Counted from the first letter of the stretch, positions 26,290 to 34,560 are shown. The stretch: DNA of 64,000 nucleotides from Nocardioides abyssi (GCF_030412915.1 NZ_JAUHJR010000005.1:1-64000); one strand, 5' to 3'. The notes: generated by a model not told the origin, from the sequence alone. Translations and numbers: made by a program.

Positions 26290-27048
26290 ATGCCCACCGC
26301 CCTCGTGACCGGCGCGACCGCCGGCATCGGCCACTCCTTCGCCCAGCAGCTCGCCGCCCGCGGGGACGACCTCGTGCTGGTCGCCCGCGACACCGCCCGC
26401 CTCGAGGCCGTCGCGAAGGAGCTGACCGCCGCCCACGGCGTCGCCGTGGAGGTCCTGTCCGCCGACCTGGCCGACCGCGCGGGCATGGCGCTGGTCGAGG
26501 CGCGGCTCGCCGACCGCGACCGGCCGGTGGACCTGCTGGTCAACAACGCCGGCTTCGGGCTCAAGGAGCGCTTCCTCGACAACGCCGCCGACACCGAGAC
26601 CGCGATGCTCGACGTGCTGGTGACCGCCGTGCTGCGGCTGACCCACGCCGCCCTCGGGCCGATGACCAAGCGGGGCCGCGGCGGCGTCATCAACGTCTCC
26701 AGCGTCGCGTCGTTCCTCCCGCGCGGCACCTACTCGGCCGCCAAGGCGTGGGTCAACAGCTTCTCGGAGTGGGCCGCGAACGAGTACCGCCCCCAGGGCG
26801 TCACCATCACCGCGCTGCTCCCCGGCTTCACCCGCACGGAGTTCCACGAGCGGATGGACGTCAGCCAGCAGTCCGCCCCGTCGTTCCTGTGGCTCGACGC
26901 CGACGAGCTGGTGCGCACGGCCCTAGCCGACCACGAGGCCGGCAAGGTCTTCTCGATCCCCAGCGCCCGCTACAAGGCGATCGCGACGCTGGCCCGGGCG
27001 GTGCCGAGCGGCGTGCTGCAGCGGTTCCAGTCGATGGGGCGCAAGTAG
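26290..27048 (+). CDS. SDR-family oxidoreductase
   Basis: 252 residues. Motifs TGATAGIG, NNAGFG, SSVASF and YSAAKAW define a classical short-chain dehydrogenase. The sequence style (LARGDDLVLVARD, PGFTRTEFHERM) resembles DltE/YqjQ-type reductases of unknown substrate. ATG 26290 is the only start consistent with the cofactor motif beginning at residue 3. It is divergent from the ParA-like gene by 77 bases and ends 10 bases before the convergent PHP gene. Confidence 0.88.
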   Translation: MPTALVTGATAGIGHSFAQQLAARGDDLVLVARDTARLEAVAKELTAAHGVAVEVLSADLADRAGMALVEARLADRDRPVDLLVNNAGFGLKERFLDNAADTETAMLDVLVTAVLRLTHAALGPMTKRGRGGVINVSSVASFLPRGTYSAAKAWVNSFSEWAANEYRPQGVTITALLPGFTRTEFHERMDVSQQSAPSFLWLDADELVRTALADHEAGKVFSIPSARYKAIATLARAVPSGVLQRFQSMGRK

Positions 27049-27058
27049 GCCCAGGGCC

Positions 27059-27946
27059 TCAGCCGCGTACGACGCCGGGCGGGGCGAGCCCGGCAGCCCG
27101 GGCGGCCTCGGCGGCACGGGCTGCGGCCTCGACCAGCCGCGCGTACTGCTCCGGGTCGGTGGTGTTGCACCCCAGCTCGTGGTCGATCTTGCCGGTGCCG
27201 TGGTGGTCGCTGGAGCCGGTGACGACGAGGTCGAGGTTGCGGGCGATCGCGCGCAGCTTGTCCCGGCTGCCGGGCGTGTGGTCCTCGTGGTCGACCTCGA
27301 TGCCGCTGAGCCCGACCGCCTGGAGCTCGGCCAGCTCCGGCTCGCCCGGCCACTCCCGCTGCGAGCGGCCCCACGGGTGGGCCACGACGGTCACGCCGCC
27401 GGCCTCCGTGACCAGGCGGATCGTCTCGGCGAGCGGAGCGGCGTACCGGTCGACGTACGCCGGCCCACCCGCACCCAGGTAGCGGTCGAACGCCTCGGTC
27501 CGGTCGCGGACCGCGCCGACGGCGACGAGGGCGTCGGCGACGTGCGGGCGGCCGGTGGCGGCGGTGCCGGCGGAGGCGCGGGCGACGTCGGCGTCGGTGA
27601 CCTCGATGCCGAGCGCGCGCAGCCGGGTGAGCATGTCCGGCACGCGCGCCTGGCGGCCCGACAGGACACGGGTCAGCTGCTCCACGAGCGGGGGGTGCGT
27701 GGGGTCGGGCAGGTAGGCCAGGAGGTGCACGCCCCGGCCTTGGTGGCGGGTGCTGACCTCCATGCCGCGGACCAGCTCGATGCCGACCTCGAGGGCGGCC
27801 TGCTCGGCCTCGGCCCAGCCGTCGGCGGTGTCGTGGTCGGTGATCGCCAGGACGTCGAGCCCGGCGGCCGCCGCGGCCCGGACCAGGTCACCCGGCGCCT
27901 GCGTGCCGTCGCTGGCGCGCGAGTGGGTGTGGAGGTCGATGCGCAC
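27059..27946 (-). CDS. PHP-domain phosphoesterase (TrpH/YciV-like)
   Basis: 295 residues. PHP metal-binding motifs appear in order: DLHTHSRASDG (3-14), ITDHDT, GMEVS, VVAHPWG and SSDHHG. The family contains RNase AM/TrpH and nucleoside 3',5'-bisphosphate phosphatases, so 5'-end RNA or nucleotide hydrolysis is likely. GTG 27946 stands seven bases after TACGGT, so it looks leaderless; GTG 27955 in frame overlaps that hexamer. Confidence 0.9.
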   Translation of the reverse strand: MRIDLHTHSRASDGTQAPGDLVRAAAAAGLDVLAITDHDTADGWAEAEQAALEVGIELVRGMEVSTRHQGRGVHLLAYLPDPTHPPLVEQLTRVLSGRQARVPDMLTRLRALGIEVTDADVARASAGTAATGRPHVADALVAVGAVRDRTEAFDRYLGAGGPAYVDRYAAPLAETIRLVTEAGGVTVVAHPWGRSQREWPGEPELAELQAVGLSGIEVDHEDHTPGSRDKLRAIARNLDLVVTGSSDHHGTGKIDHELGCNTTDPEQYARLVEAAARAAEAARAAGLAPPGVVRG

Positions 27947-27953
27947 GGGACCC

Positions 27954-27959
27954 ACCGTA
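27954..27959 (-). promoter_or_regulatory. -10 hexamer TACGGT, leaderless PHP promoter
   Basis: TACGGT on the minus strand lies 7 bases before GTG 27946. Confidence 0.45.
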
Positions 27960-27981
27960 GGGCGCGCCGCTGACGGCCGGC

Positions 27982-28203
27982 TCAAGGGCGCGGGGCGTCG
28001 TCGCTGCCGCCGTTGGTCGGGCAGTCGGGGTTGGTGCACACGCGCTCGTCGACGGTGCTGTCGTTGTCGCCGCGCACGGTGGCCTCGGTCGGGTCCTCGG
28101 TGGCCTCGTGCGCCCGCAGGCGCACCTCGGAGCCGCAGACGTCGCACGGTCGGTTGTCCTGGTACACCTCCGGACGGTACCCACCCCCGCCCGCCCGGGT
28201 CAC
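27982..28203 (-). CDS. small zinc-ribbon protein
   Basis: 73 residues. One CDVC knuckle and one CTNPDC knuckle about 40 residues apart are enough to bind a zinc ion. The stretch between them is acidic (ATEDPTEATVRGDNDSTVD). GTG 28203 overlaps the stop of the preceding DUF6758 gene as GTGA, so it is probably translated with it. A second GTG at 28167 sits inside a GGAGG and is less likely. No function is known. Confidence 0.7.
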   Translation of the reverse strand: MTRAGGGGYRPEVYQDNRPCDVCGSEVRLRAHEATEDPTEATVRGDNDSTVDERVCTNPDCPTNGGSDDAPRP

Positions 28204-28841
28204 CTCGACGGTCGCGGGCCCCCGAACGGCATCTCGACCAGCGGCGGCCCCAGCCCCGACACGTCGCGGAGGATCCAGTCGTCGCGCAGCAGCAGCATCG
28301 CCGACGCCGGGCGCATCACCAGCCACAGCCAGCGGCCCCGGGCCTCGCCGGCCACCACCGAGCGGTCCCACTCCCCCGTCGCCGCGCTGGTCGAGACCGG
28401 CCACAGCCCGACCGACTGGTTGTCGAGCCGCACCTTGACCGAGGGCGGGCCCTCGCCGACCTCAATGCCGGGGTCGAGGTACGTCGTGCCCGCGCAGCGC
28501 GCGCCGAGGCCGGTGCCGGGCTCCTCGGTCACCACCAGCACGTCGACCGGCCCGTCGAGGTCGCTGGTCCCCGAGCAGCAGGTCATGGTGGCCCGGACCC
28601 GGCTCGGGTCGCCGCCGACCACGCCGAAGTCGGTGACCGTCCAGCCCGGGCTCATCGGCCACGGGAGGTAGGTCGGGAAGCCACCCGCCGCGCGCAGGTG
28701 GGCGACGAACCCGTCGTACGACGCCTCCCCCGGTCGCCACATCGGCTCGACCACCCCGTGGTCGGGGCACGACCAGCCGCCGTCGGCGGCGACCTGCGCC
28801 ACCGGGGTCGGGCAGCGAGGACAGCCGGCCGAGAGCGTCAT
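28200..28841 (-). CDS. DUF6758-family protein
   Basis: 213 residues. An N-terminal zinc-ribbon-like start (CPRC, then CPDHGVVEP) leads to a mixed domain with LPWPMSPGWTVTDFG, EEPGTGLGARCAG, ARGRWLWLVM and LLRDDWILRD. These match my memory of actinobacterial DUF6758 proteins, which are conserved next to PHP-domain genes. The function is unknown. It is coupled to the downstream zinc-ribbon gene by a 4-base overlap, so the two may work together in a nucleic-acid role (inference). Confidence 0.7.
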   Translation of the reverse strand: MTLSAGCPRCPTPVAQVAADGGWSCPDHGVVEPMWRPGEASYDGFVAHLRAAGGFPTYLPWPMSPGWTVTDFGVVGGDPSRVRATMTCCSGTSDLDGPVDVLVVTEEPGTGLGARCAGTTYLDPGIEVGEGPPSVKVRLDNQSVGLWPVSTSAATGEWDRSVVAGEARGRWLWLVMRPASAMLLLRDDWILRDVSGLGPPLVEMPFGGPRPSR

Positions 28842-28872
28842 GGGTCCATATGCGCCGATCGGCGCGGCCAGG

Positions 28873-29430
28873 TCAAGCGTTCCAGCGCTCGACGACCGGG
28901 GTCTCCCGCTCCCAGCCGAGCACCGAGACGGTCGCCGTCCCCAGCTTGAGGTGGCGACCGTCCGCCACCGGCAGCCCCAGCCAGCGGGCCGCGAGCGCCC
29001 GCAGGCAGTGGCCGTGGGCGAAGACCAGCGTGCGTCCCTCGACCTGCCGCGCCCGCTCGACGACGCGGTCGAGACGGGTCGAGACCTCCTCGGCGGACTC
29101 GCCGCCGAGGCTCGGGTGCGTCCACACCGTCCACCCCGGCACCGTCTCGCGGATCTCGTCGGTGGTGATCCCCTCGTAGTCGCCGTAGGCCCACTCGACG
29201 AGGTCCTCGTCGACCTCGACGTCGGGGAACCCCGCGAGCTCGGCCGTACGCCGCGCCCGCTGCCGCGGGCTGGTGCGCACGACCTCGAAGTCGCCCGGGT
29301 GCAACCGCTCGGCCAGCGACCTCGCCACCTCCTCGCCCTCAGGCAGGAGGGGGAGGTCGGTCACCGAGGTGTGCCGGTGGTCCCGGCTCCACTCGGTCTG
29401 CCCGTGCCGGACCAGCCACAGCTCACTCAT
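28873..29430 (-). CDS. histidine phosphatase, phosphoglycerate-mutase superfamily
   Basis: 185 residues. The catalytic RHGQTEWS (His9), the partner SPRQRARRTA, EWAYGDYEG (acid/base Glu) and FAHGHCLRAL are all present, so the active site is intact. The M. tuberculosis equivalent in this gene order, Rv3214 (gpm2), is an acid phosphatase rather than a true mutase, and the same is expected here. It is divergent from the MFS gene (109 bases). Confidence 0.9.
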   Translation of the reverse strand: MSELWLVRHGQTEWSRDHRHTSVTDLPLLPEGEEVARSLAERLHPGDFEVVRTSPRQRARRTAELAGFPDVEVDEDLVEWAYGDYEGITTDEIRETVPGWTVWTHPSLGGESAEEVSTRLDRVVERARQVEGRTLVFAHGHCLRALAARWLGLPVADGRHLKLGTATVSVLGWERETPVVERWNA

Positions 29431-29539
29431 GCCGCGCAGGTTGCCAGGACGGACCGCGCTCACTCGTCCCGCACGCGGACCGGTGGATCTGTCCCGCGTT
29501 CGGCCGTACCCGGCCCGCTCCCCGTGCCAGAGTCGCGCT

Positions 29540-30793
29540 GTGCTCCCGACCGCGCCCCCGACCGTGCTCCCGACCCGCGCCCGAGCGGCGACGGCGGCGG
29601 CCTTCGCGACGCAGGGGCTGGTCTTCATCAGCCTGACGACGCGGCTGCCGGACTTCTCCGACAAGTGGGGGCTCTCGGAGGTGGCGCTGTCGGGGCTGCT
29701 GCTGGTGCTGGTGCTGGTCGCCGGCGCCGGGTCGGTGGTGGCGGAGAAGGTGGCGGCCCGCCGCGACAGCGCGACCCTGCTGCGCGCCGGGTTGCTGGTG
29801 ATGGCGTGCGGGCTGCCGACGCTGGTGCTGGCCGGCTCCCAGGCGGTCTTCGTGGCCGGGATCGTCGGCTACGGGTTCGCGCTCGGGCTGGTGGACGCGG
29901 CGACCAACATGCAGGGCGTCGCGGTCGAGCACCGCTACGGCCGGCCGCTGCTGCCCTCGCTCCACGGCTTCTGGACGCTCGGCGGGCTCGTCGGCGCCGC
30001 CGTCACGCTCGCGACCGCGACGCTGCCGCTCGGCGCGACCGCGGCGCTGGCCGTCGTGCCGGTCGTGGTCGCGGCGGCGCCGTACCTCCCGCGCGTGCAC
30101 ACCCCGCCCGACCCCGACGCCGTCCTCGAGGAGGCCGCGGTGCCGTGGCGGCCGATCGTGCTGGTCGGCGCGGCGATGGTCGTCTTCTACATGGTCGACA
30201 GCGCGTCGGCCGCGTGGGGACCGCTCTACCTCGAGGACGTCGTGGCCGCGCCCGAGCGGCTGGTCGCGCTGGCGACCTTCCCCTACCTGCTGGCCAGCCT
30301 GGTCGTGCGCCTGGCCGGCGACCGGCTGGTGACGGCGTACGGCGCCGTGCTGGTGCTCCGCGTCGGCGCCGTGGTCGCGGCGGTGGCGCTGGCGGTCGTC
30401 GTGGCCGCGCCGACCTGGCCGGTCGCGGTGCTGGGGTTCACCGTCCTCGGCGCGGGCGTCGCGGTCATCGCCCCGCTCAGCTTCTCCGCGGCCGGGCGGA
30501 TCGCCGGCGGCGACCAGGCCCGGGTCGACGCGGTGGTGGCGCGGTTCAACCAGTTCAACTACGCCGGCGCCCTGCTCGGGTCGGTGCTGACCGGCCTGGC
30601 GGGTGCCGGGTCGCTGCGGGTCGGCTTCGCGGTGCCGATGGTGCTCGTGCTGGCCCTCGTGCCGCTCGCGCGGACCTTCGCGGCCGTCTCCGGGCCGGCG
30701 CCCGGCGCTACTGCACCCCCGCCATCAGCCGGCGGATCGGTTTCGTCGCCAGCAGGAGCAGCCCACCGACGGCGATCGCGACCAGGCCGATGA
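29540..30793 (+). CDS. MFS transporter
   Basis: 417 residues with twelve predicted membrane helices. The layout resembles YbjJ/fucose-type MFS proteins. Conserved spots are TRLPDFSDKWG after the first helix, ALGLVDAATNMQGV and RFNQFNYAGALLG. The substrate is unknown. GTG 29540 follows CAGAGT by six bases, so it may be leaderless; GTG 29564 is an alternative. The last 30 residues are a Pro/Ser/Arg tail that runs through the 3' end of the convergent POT gene (86-base overlap), unusual for a conserved end. Confidence 0.85.
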   Translation: MLPTAPPTVLPTRARAATAAAFATQGLVFISLTTRLPDFSDKWGLSEVALSGLLLVLVLVAGAGSVVAEKVAARRDSATLLRAGLLVMACGLPTLVLAGSQAVFVAGIVGYGFALGLVDAATNMQGVAVEHRYGRPLLPSLHGFWTLGGLVGAAVTLATATLPLGATAALAVVPVVVAAAPYLPRVHTPPDPDAVLEEAAVPWRPIVLVGAAMVVFYMVDSASAAWGPLYLEDVVAAPERLVALATFPYLLASLVVRLAGDRLVTAYGAVLVLRVGAVVAAVALAVVVAAPTWPVAVLGFTVLGAGVAVIAPLSFSAAGRIAGGDQARVDAVVARFNQFNYAGALLGSVLTGLAGAGSLRVGFAVPMVLVLALVPLARTFAAVSGPAPGATAPPPSAGGSVSSPAGAAHRRRSRPGR

Positions 30794-32171
30794 CGAGGAA
30801 GTAGCCACCCTCGTCCTCAGGGTCGTAGTACTCCGCCAGCCGGCCGGCCATCGTCGTGCCGAGCGAGACCGACAGGAAGTACAGCGCCACCATCTGGGTG
30901 CGGAACTGTCGCGGCGCGAGCTTGGTCGACAGCGACAGCCCCACCGGCGAGATGAGCAGCTCGGCGATCGTGAAGACCAGCAGGATGCCCGCCAGCGCGA
31001 GCACCGGCACCGAGGCCGCGCCCTCCGGGGCGAGCAGGAACAGCAGGAACGCCGCGCCCATCGTCATCGTGCCGAGGCCGAACTTCACCGGCGTCGACGG
31101 CTGCCGCGGGCCGAGCTTCGTCCACAGCGCCGCGAAGGCGCCGGCCAGCGCGATGATGAAGACCGGGTTGATCGACTGCACCCACGACACCGGCATCTCC
31201 CACCCGAGCAGGTCGCGGTCCAGCCGCTCGTCGGAGTAGATCGTGACCACGGTGAACTGCTGCTGGTAGAGCGACCAGAAGACCGCGTTGACCACGAACA
31301 GCGGCACGAACGACCAGACGCGGCTGCGCTCGGTCGCGCTCACGTGCCGGCTGGACAGGATCACCGCGAAGTACGCCACCGCGGCGGCCAGCGTCACCCC
31401 CGCCACCCAGTCGTCGAGGTTGTCGACGCTCACCAGCCCCGCCAGGCCCAGCACGACGCCGAGCACGACGACGGCGGCCAGCGCCGCGGCGTACCGCACC
31501 GCCTCCGGCCGGGGCAGCGGGTTGGGGACCACGCGGGTCTCCGCCGGCAGGCGGCGCCGCCCCACGGCGTACTGCGCCAGGCCGGCGGCCATGCCGACCG
31601 CCGCGAGCCCGAAGCCCCAGTGGAAGCCGACCTCCTCCTGGAGCAGGCCGGTCAGCAGCGGGCCGACCAGCGCGCCGAGGTTGATGCCCATGTAGAACAA
31701 CGAGAAGCCGGCGTCGCGCCGCTCGTCGCCCTCGGCGTACAGCGCGCCGACCAGGCTGGTGGCCGTCGCCTTGACGCCGCCGCTGCCCAGCGCGACCAGC
31801 ACGCACCCGAGCGCGACGCCCGCGAACCCGGGCACGACCGCGAGCGCCACGTGGCCGGCCATCACGACCGCCGCCGACCAGAACAGCGTCCGCTCGGGTC
31901 CGAGCAGGCGGTCGGCGAGCCACGCGCCGAGGATCGTGGAGAGGTAGACCGAGCCGCCGTAGGCGCCGACGACGCCGGTGGCGGTCGCCCGGTCCATCCC
32001 GAGGCCGCCGTCGGTGGCCTCGTAGTAGAGGTAGATCAGCAGGATCCCCTGCATGCCGTAGAAGCTGAACCGCTCCCACAGCTCGACGCCGAACAGGTTC
32101 GCCAGCGGCCTCGGCTGGCCGAGGAACCCCCGGTCGACGCTGGTGTCCTGGACGTCGGCGGAAGAAGTCAC
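30708..32171 (-). CDS. POT-family proton-coupled peptide transporter
   Basis: 487 residues and about 14 membrane helices. The signature GVELWERFSFYGMQG (about residues 28-42) with its ExxER proton-coupling motif, and the FSLFYMGINLGAL stretch, place it in the PTR2/POT family that imports di- and tripeptides. GTG 32171 is the only start that keeps the signature. The start codon lies inside a 16-base hairpin that is also the likely terminator of the MaoC gene upstream. Confidence 0.93.
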   Translation of the reverse strand: MTSSADVQDTSVDRGFLGQPRPLANLFGVELWERFSFYGMQGILLIYLYYEATDGGLGMDRATATGVVGAYGGSVYLSTILGAWLADRLLGPERTLFWSAAVVMAGHVALAVVPGFAGVALGCVLVALGSGGVKATATSLVGALYAEGDERRDAGFSLFYMGINLGALVGPLLTGLLQEEVGFHWGFGLAAVGMAAGLAQYAVGRRRLPAETRVVPNPLPRPEAVRYAAALAAVVVLGVVLGLAGLVSVDNLDDWVAGVTLAAAVAYFAVILSSRHVSATERSRVWSFVPLFVVNAVFWSLYQQQFTVVTIYSDERLDRDLLGWEMPVSWVQSINPVFIIALAGAFAALWTKLGPRQPSTPVKFGLGTMTMGAAFLLFLLAPEGAASVPVLALAGILLVFTIAELLISPVGLSLSTKLAPRQFRTQMVALYFLSVSLGTTMAGRLAEYYDPEDEGGYFLVIGLVAIAVGGLLLLATKPIRRLMAGVQ

Positions 32172-32202
32172 GGCAGGTCCGGTGCCCCGGACCTGCCGTG
32201 AC
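32167..32202. terminator. 16-base hairpin: MaoC terminator overlapping the POT start
   Basis: GTCACGGCAGGTCCGG (32167-32182) pairs perfectly with CCGGACCTGCCGTGAC (32187-32202) around TGCC. It lies 32 bases past the MaoC stop on the minus strand and covers the POT start codon (32169-32171). Confidence 0.65.
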
Positions 32203-32233
32203 CAGTACTGATCCCTAGGTCACTCCCGGGACG

Positions 32234-32770
32234 TCACTCGGCGGCGTCGGGGCCGGGCCAGTTCTTGTCCGGATGCGGGACCGGGCGGCCGGGCTGCTCG
32301 CCGCCGCGCGCCTCGAGGTAGTTGTCCTTCGGCACCATCACCTTGCGGCGGAAGATGCACACGACCTTGCCGTCCTGGTTGTAGCCGATGGTCTCCACGT
32401 GGACCACGCCGCGGTCGTCCTTGGACGTCGACTCCCACTTGTCCAGCACGCGGGTCTCGCCGTAGAGCGTGTCGCCGTGGAAGGTCGGGGCGACGTGGCG
32501 CAGCGACTCGATCTCGAGGTTGGCGATCGCCTTGCCGGAGATGTCGGGGACCGACATGCCCAGCAGGATCGAGTAGACGTAGTTGCCCACCACGACGTTC
32601 TTGCCGAACTGGGTGGTCTCCTCGGCGTAGTTGCTGTCGAGGTGGAGCGGGTGGTGGTTCATCGTCAGCAGGCAGAACATGTGGTCGTCGAACTCGGTGA
32701 CCGTCTTGCCGGGCCAGTGCTTGTACGTCGCACCGACCTCGAACTCCTCATAGCTGCGACCGAACTGCAC
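32234..32770 (-). CDS. MaoC-family dehydratase
   Basis: 178 residues. It is a single hot-dog domain with the hydratase-2 pattern around DDHMFCLLTMNHHPLHLD, followed by GNYVYSILLGMSV. Such enzymes hydrate or dehydrate acyl-CoA thioesters. The length and sequence resemble the MaoC protein found with ethylmalonyl-CoA pathway or leucine-degradation genes, but the substrate cannot be fixed. GTG 32770 has GGAG five bases upstream. The shared TTACC dyad 83 bases upstream also precedes the acyl-CoA dehydrogenase gene. Confidence 0.85.
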   Translation of the reverse strand: MQFGRSYEEFEVGATYKHWPGKTVTEFDDHMFCLLTMNHHPLHLDSNYAEETTQFGKNVVVGNYVYSILLGMSVPDISGKAIANLEIESLRHVAPTFHGDTLYGETRVLDKWESTSKDDRGVVHVETIGYNQDGKVVCIFRRKVMVPKDNYLEARGGEQPGRPVPHPDKNWPGPDAAE

Positions 32771-32852
32771 GGGGGCTCCTTCAACGACTCGGGGACGGAC
32801 CCGGCCATCCTGCCCGTGGTCCGTCCCCGTCGTCACGGCTGCCCGCCGTGGG

Positions 32853-32866
32853 TTACCTCACGGTAG
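32853..32866. promoter_or_regulatory. TTACC-N4-CGGTAG operator-like site before maoC
   Basis: TTACCTCACGGTAG contains the arms TACC and GGTA. It differs at two of 14 positions from the site at 35809 upstream of the acyl-CoA dehydrogenase gene, so one TetR-like repressor may bind both. Confidence 0.5.
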
Positions 32867-32868
32867 GT

Positions 32869-33051
32869 TCACGACCCGCCGCCCCCGGCCTTGCGGCGGT
32901 GCATCTTGGGCGCCCCGCCGACCACCTCAGGACCGTGTGCCTTCTCCTTGGCCGGCCGGTCCTTCGGCACGCCGCGGTCGTTGGCCTGCTTCTGCTCCAG
33001 GGCCGCCTTCATCCGCGCCTTGAGGTCGTCGTTCGCGTTCGTCGCCGTCAT
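32869..33051 (-). CDS. DUF5302-family small protein
   Basis: 60 residues. A helical N-terminus with DDLKARMKAALEQKQAND is followed by a Lys-rich middle (AKEKAHGPE) and an ending with KMHRRKAGGG, the usual DUF5302 layout. The charge and lack of hydrophobic core suggest a disordered or nucleic-acid-associated protein of unknown job. ATG 33051 has GGGAGG four bases upstream, a strong ribosome site. Confidence 0.8.
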   Translation of the reverse strand: MTATNANDDLKARMKAALEQKQANDRGVPKDRPAKEKAHGPEVVGGAPKMHRRKAGGGGS

Positions 33052-33120
33052 GGTTCCTCCCGAGGGGTGCTGTCGGTCCGGACCCCCACCGTGGCAGTCC
33101 TCCGCCGTGGTGTCGACGGG

Positions 33121-33327
33121 TTAACGCCATCCCGTTGGTCGAGCCGCAAAGGCGTGCGTCCGCTGGTTGCGCCGGGAGGCGCCCCGGCGCCGACCGCGTC
33201 GAGACCCCGTGAGGGGCCTGGGGCGGTGGGCACGTCACCGGGTCTCGAGACGGCGCTGGCGCGCCTCCTCAACCAGCGGTGGTCGCCGCCGCGCCTCCTC
33301 GACCAGCGGTGGCTACGGGGCGGTGGC
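33121..33327. repeat. dispersed intergenic repeat block (copy A)
   Basis: No gene fits here. TCGAGACCCCGTGA (33199-33212) is inverted at TCACCGGGTCTCGA (33235-33248). Then GCGCCTCCTC(A/G)ACCAGCGGTGG occurs twice, at 33261-33282 and 33291-33312, with a 30-base period. Related elements occur at 58.7 and 63.5 kb. Confidence 0.7.
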
Positions 33328-33474
33328 TCAGGTGGCCATGAACAGGATCATCTCCCGCTCGTACTCCCGGCCGGGGTGCTGGTCGGCGAGGTGGGCCTGG
33401 GCCTTCTCGACGAGCTCGTCCTCGTCGGCGCCCTTGACGACCTCGCCGCAGGGGCAGGTGAGTCGCGTCTTCAT
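33328..33474 (-). CDS. DUF1059-family small protein
   Basis: 48 residues (MKTRLTCPCGEVV at the start, EMILFMAT at the end). The CPCG pair, the acidic DEDELVEKAQAHL helix and a late His make up the whole DUF1059 pattern, with the typical family length. ATG 33474 overlaps the stop of the preceding sulfotransferase gene as ATGA, so it should be translated from the same message. The family may bind a metal through the Cys pair and His; the role is unknown. Confidence 0.85.
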   Translation of the reverse strand: MKTRLTCPCGEVVKGADEDELVEKAQAHLADQHPGREYEREMILFMAT

Positions 33475-34496
33475 GGCCGCACGCTACCGGCCCGCGCGGC
33501 GGCGCGCTGGGCGGCCCGCTGGCGGGTGGACGCGGCGAGAGCGTCGACCGCGGCGGCGTACCGCTCCTCGGCCGGCACCGTCGACGGGTCGACGCCGGGC
33601 ACGACGACCGGTCGCAGCTCGGCGAGGTCGCCGACGACCCGGGCGCCGGTGGCGGCGACCCGCGCCACGACCTCCTCCGACCGCTCGACGAGCCAGGCGG
33701 GCGGGGTGAAGCCGATGGCCGGGCCGCCGCGGCCGGCGAGGACCCGCTTGCCGAGGCCGAACTTCACGAGCGTGTGGTAGTCCGTCGCGCCCAGCTCGGC
33801 GGCCTCGAGCCGGCGGTTGAGGTCGAGCAGCACGAGCGCGGACGTCGCGTCGAGCGAGGTGTTGGCCGGGCTGACCGCGGCCGCGCCGGAGCCGTCGATG
33901 CCGGCGGCCGTGCAGAAGCGCTCCCACAGCAGACCCGACGGCGCACCCGGCGGCGGCACCGTCACGACGGTGGTGCGCGCCGGGCCGACGGCCGCGGACC
34001 AGTTGCCGACGATCCGGCCCATCCCCTGCTGGCGCCAGAACGACCGGGCGGGCTTGCGCTTGCCGGCCAACCCGGCGACGTACGTCGCCCAGTCGGTGGT
34101 GCCGCCGTTCTGCAGGCTCTCCTGCCACATGGCGGGCACCCCGCGGCCGAGGTCGCGCAGCGTCAGCACCACCTCGACGGGGGTGTCCCCGAACGACCCG
34201 ACGACCTCCGCGACCCGCTCGGGCGGGGCGGGGCCGAGGAACTCCATGCTGACCACCACCACGCCGTCGTACGCCGCCACCTCGGCGACCAGCGCGGCCC
34301 ACCGCCCGCGGGCGGCCGGGCCGGCCTGCTTGCGACCGAGCACGTCGGAGACCGCGAGCACCTGGTCGCGCCAGGATTCCCCGGGGAAGAGCACCCCGCG
34401 CTCGCGCAGGAGGGTGCGGTTGGCGCCGAGCCGTTGCTGGAGGTAGGAGGTCCCGGACTTCATCAGCCCCACGTGCAGGACCACCCGGCTCGCCAC
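33471..34496 (-). CDS. sulfotransferase-family protein, paralogue 1
   Basis: 341 residues. The N-terminal 5'-phosphosulphate loop reads HVGLMKSGTSYLQ (about 8-20), the PAPS-binding P-loop of sulfotransferases. A later TLRDLGRGVPAMWQE segment resembles the 3'-phosphate-binding strand-helix region (RDLGR...). The C-terminal third is helical and Ala/Arg-rich. It should be a cytosolic enzyme transferring sulphate to an unknown acceptor. GTG 34496 stands six bases after TACGGT (leaderless). It is one of three paralogues in the window and is coupled by ATGA to a DUF1059 gene. Confidence 0.82.
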   Translation of the reverse strand: MASRVVLHVGLMKSGTSYLQQRLGANRTLLRERGVLFPGESWRDQVLAVSDVLGRKQAGPAARGRWAALVAEVAAYDGVVVVSMEFLGPAPPERVAEVVGSFGDTPVEVVLTLRDLGRGVPAMWQESLQNGGTTDWATYVAGLAGKRKPARSFWRQQGMGRIVGNWSAAVGPARTTVVTVPPPGAPSGLLWERFCTAAGIDGSGAAAVSPANTSLDATSALVLLDLNRRLEAAELGATDYHTLVKFGLGKRVLAGRGGPAIGFTPPAWLVERSEEVVARVAATGARVVGDLAELRPVVVPGVDPSTVPAEERYAAAVDALAASTRQRAAQRAAARAGSVRP

Positions 34497-34502
34497 GGCC
34501 CC

Positions 34503-34508
34503 ACCGTA
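34503..34508 (-). promoter_or_regulatory. -10 hexamer TACGGT, leaderless sulfotransferase promoter
   Basis: TACGGT on the minus strand is 6 bases before GTG 34496; no Shine-Dalgarno. Confidence 0.45.
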
Positions 34509-34560
34509 GTCAGCGGGAGCGTCGTCGTGGCGGACCGGGTGGCCCGGGGACAGCCGGGGC

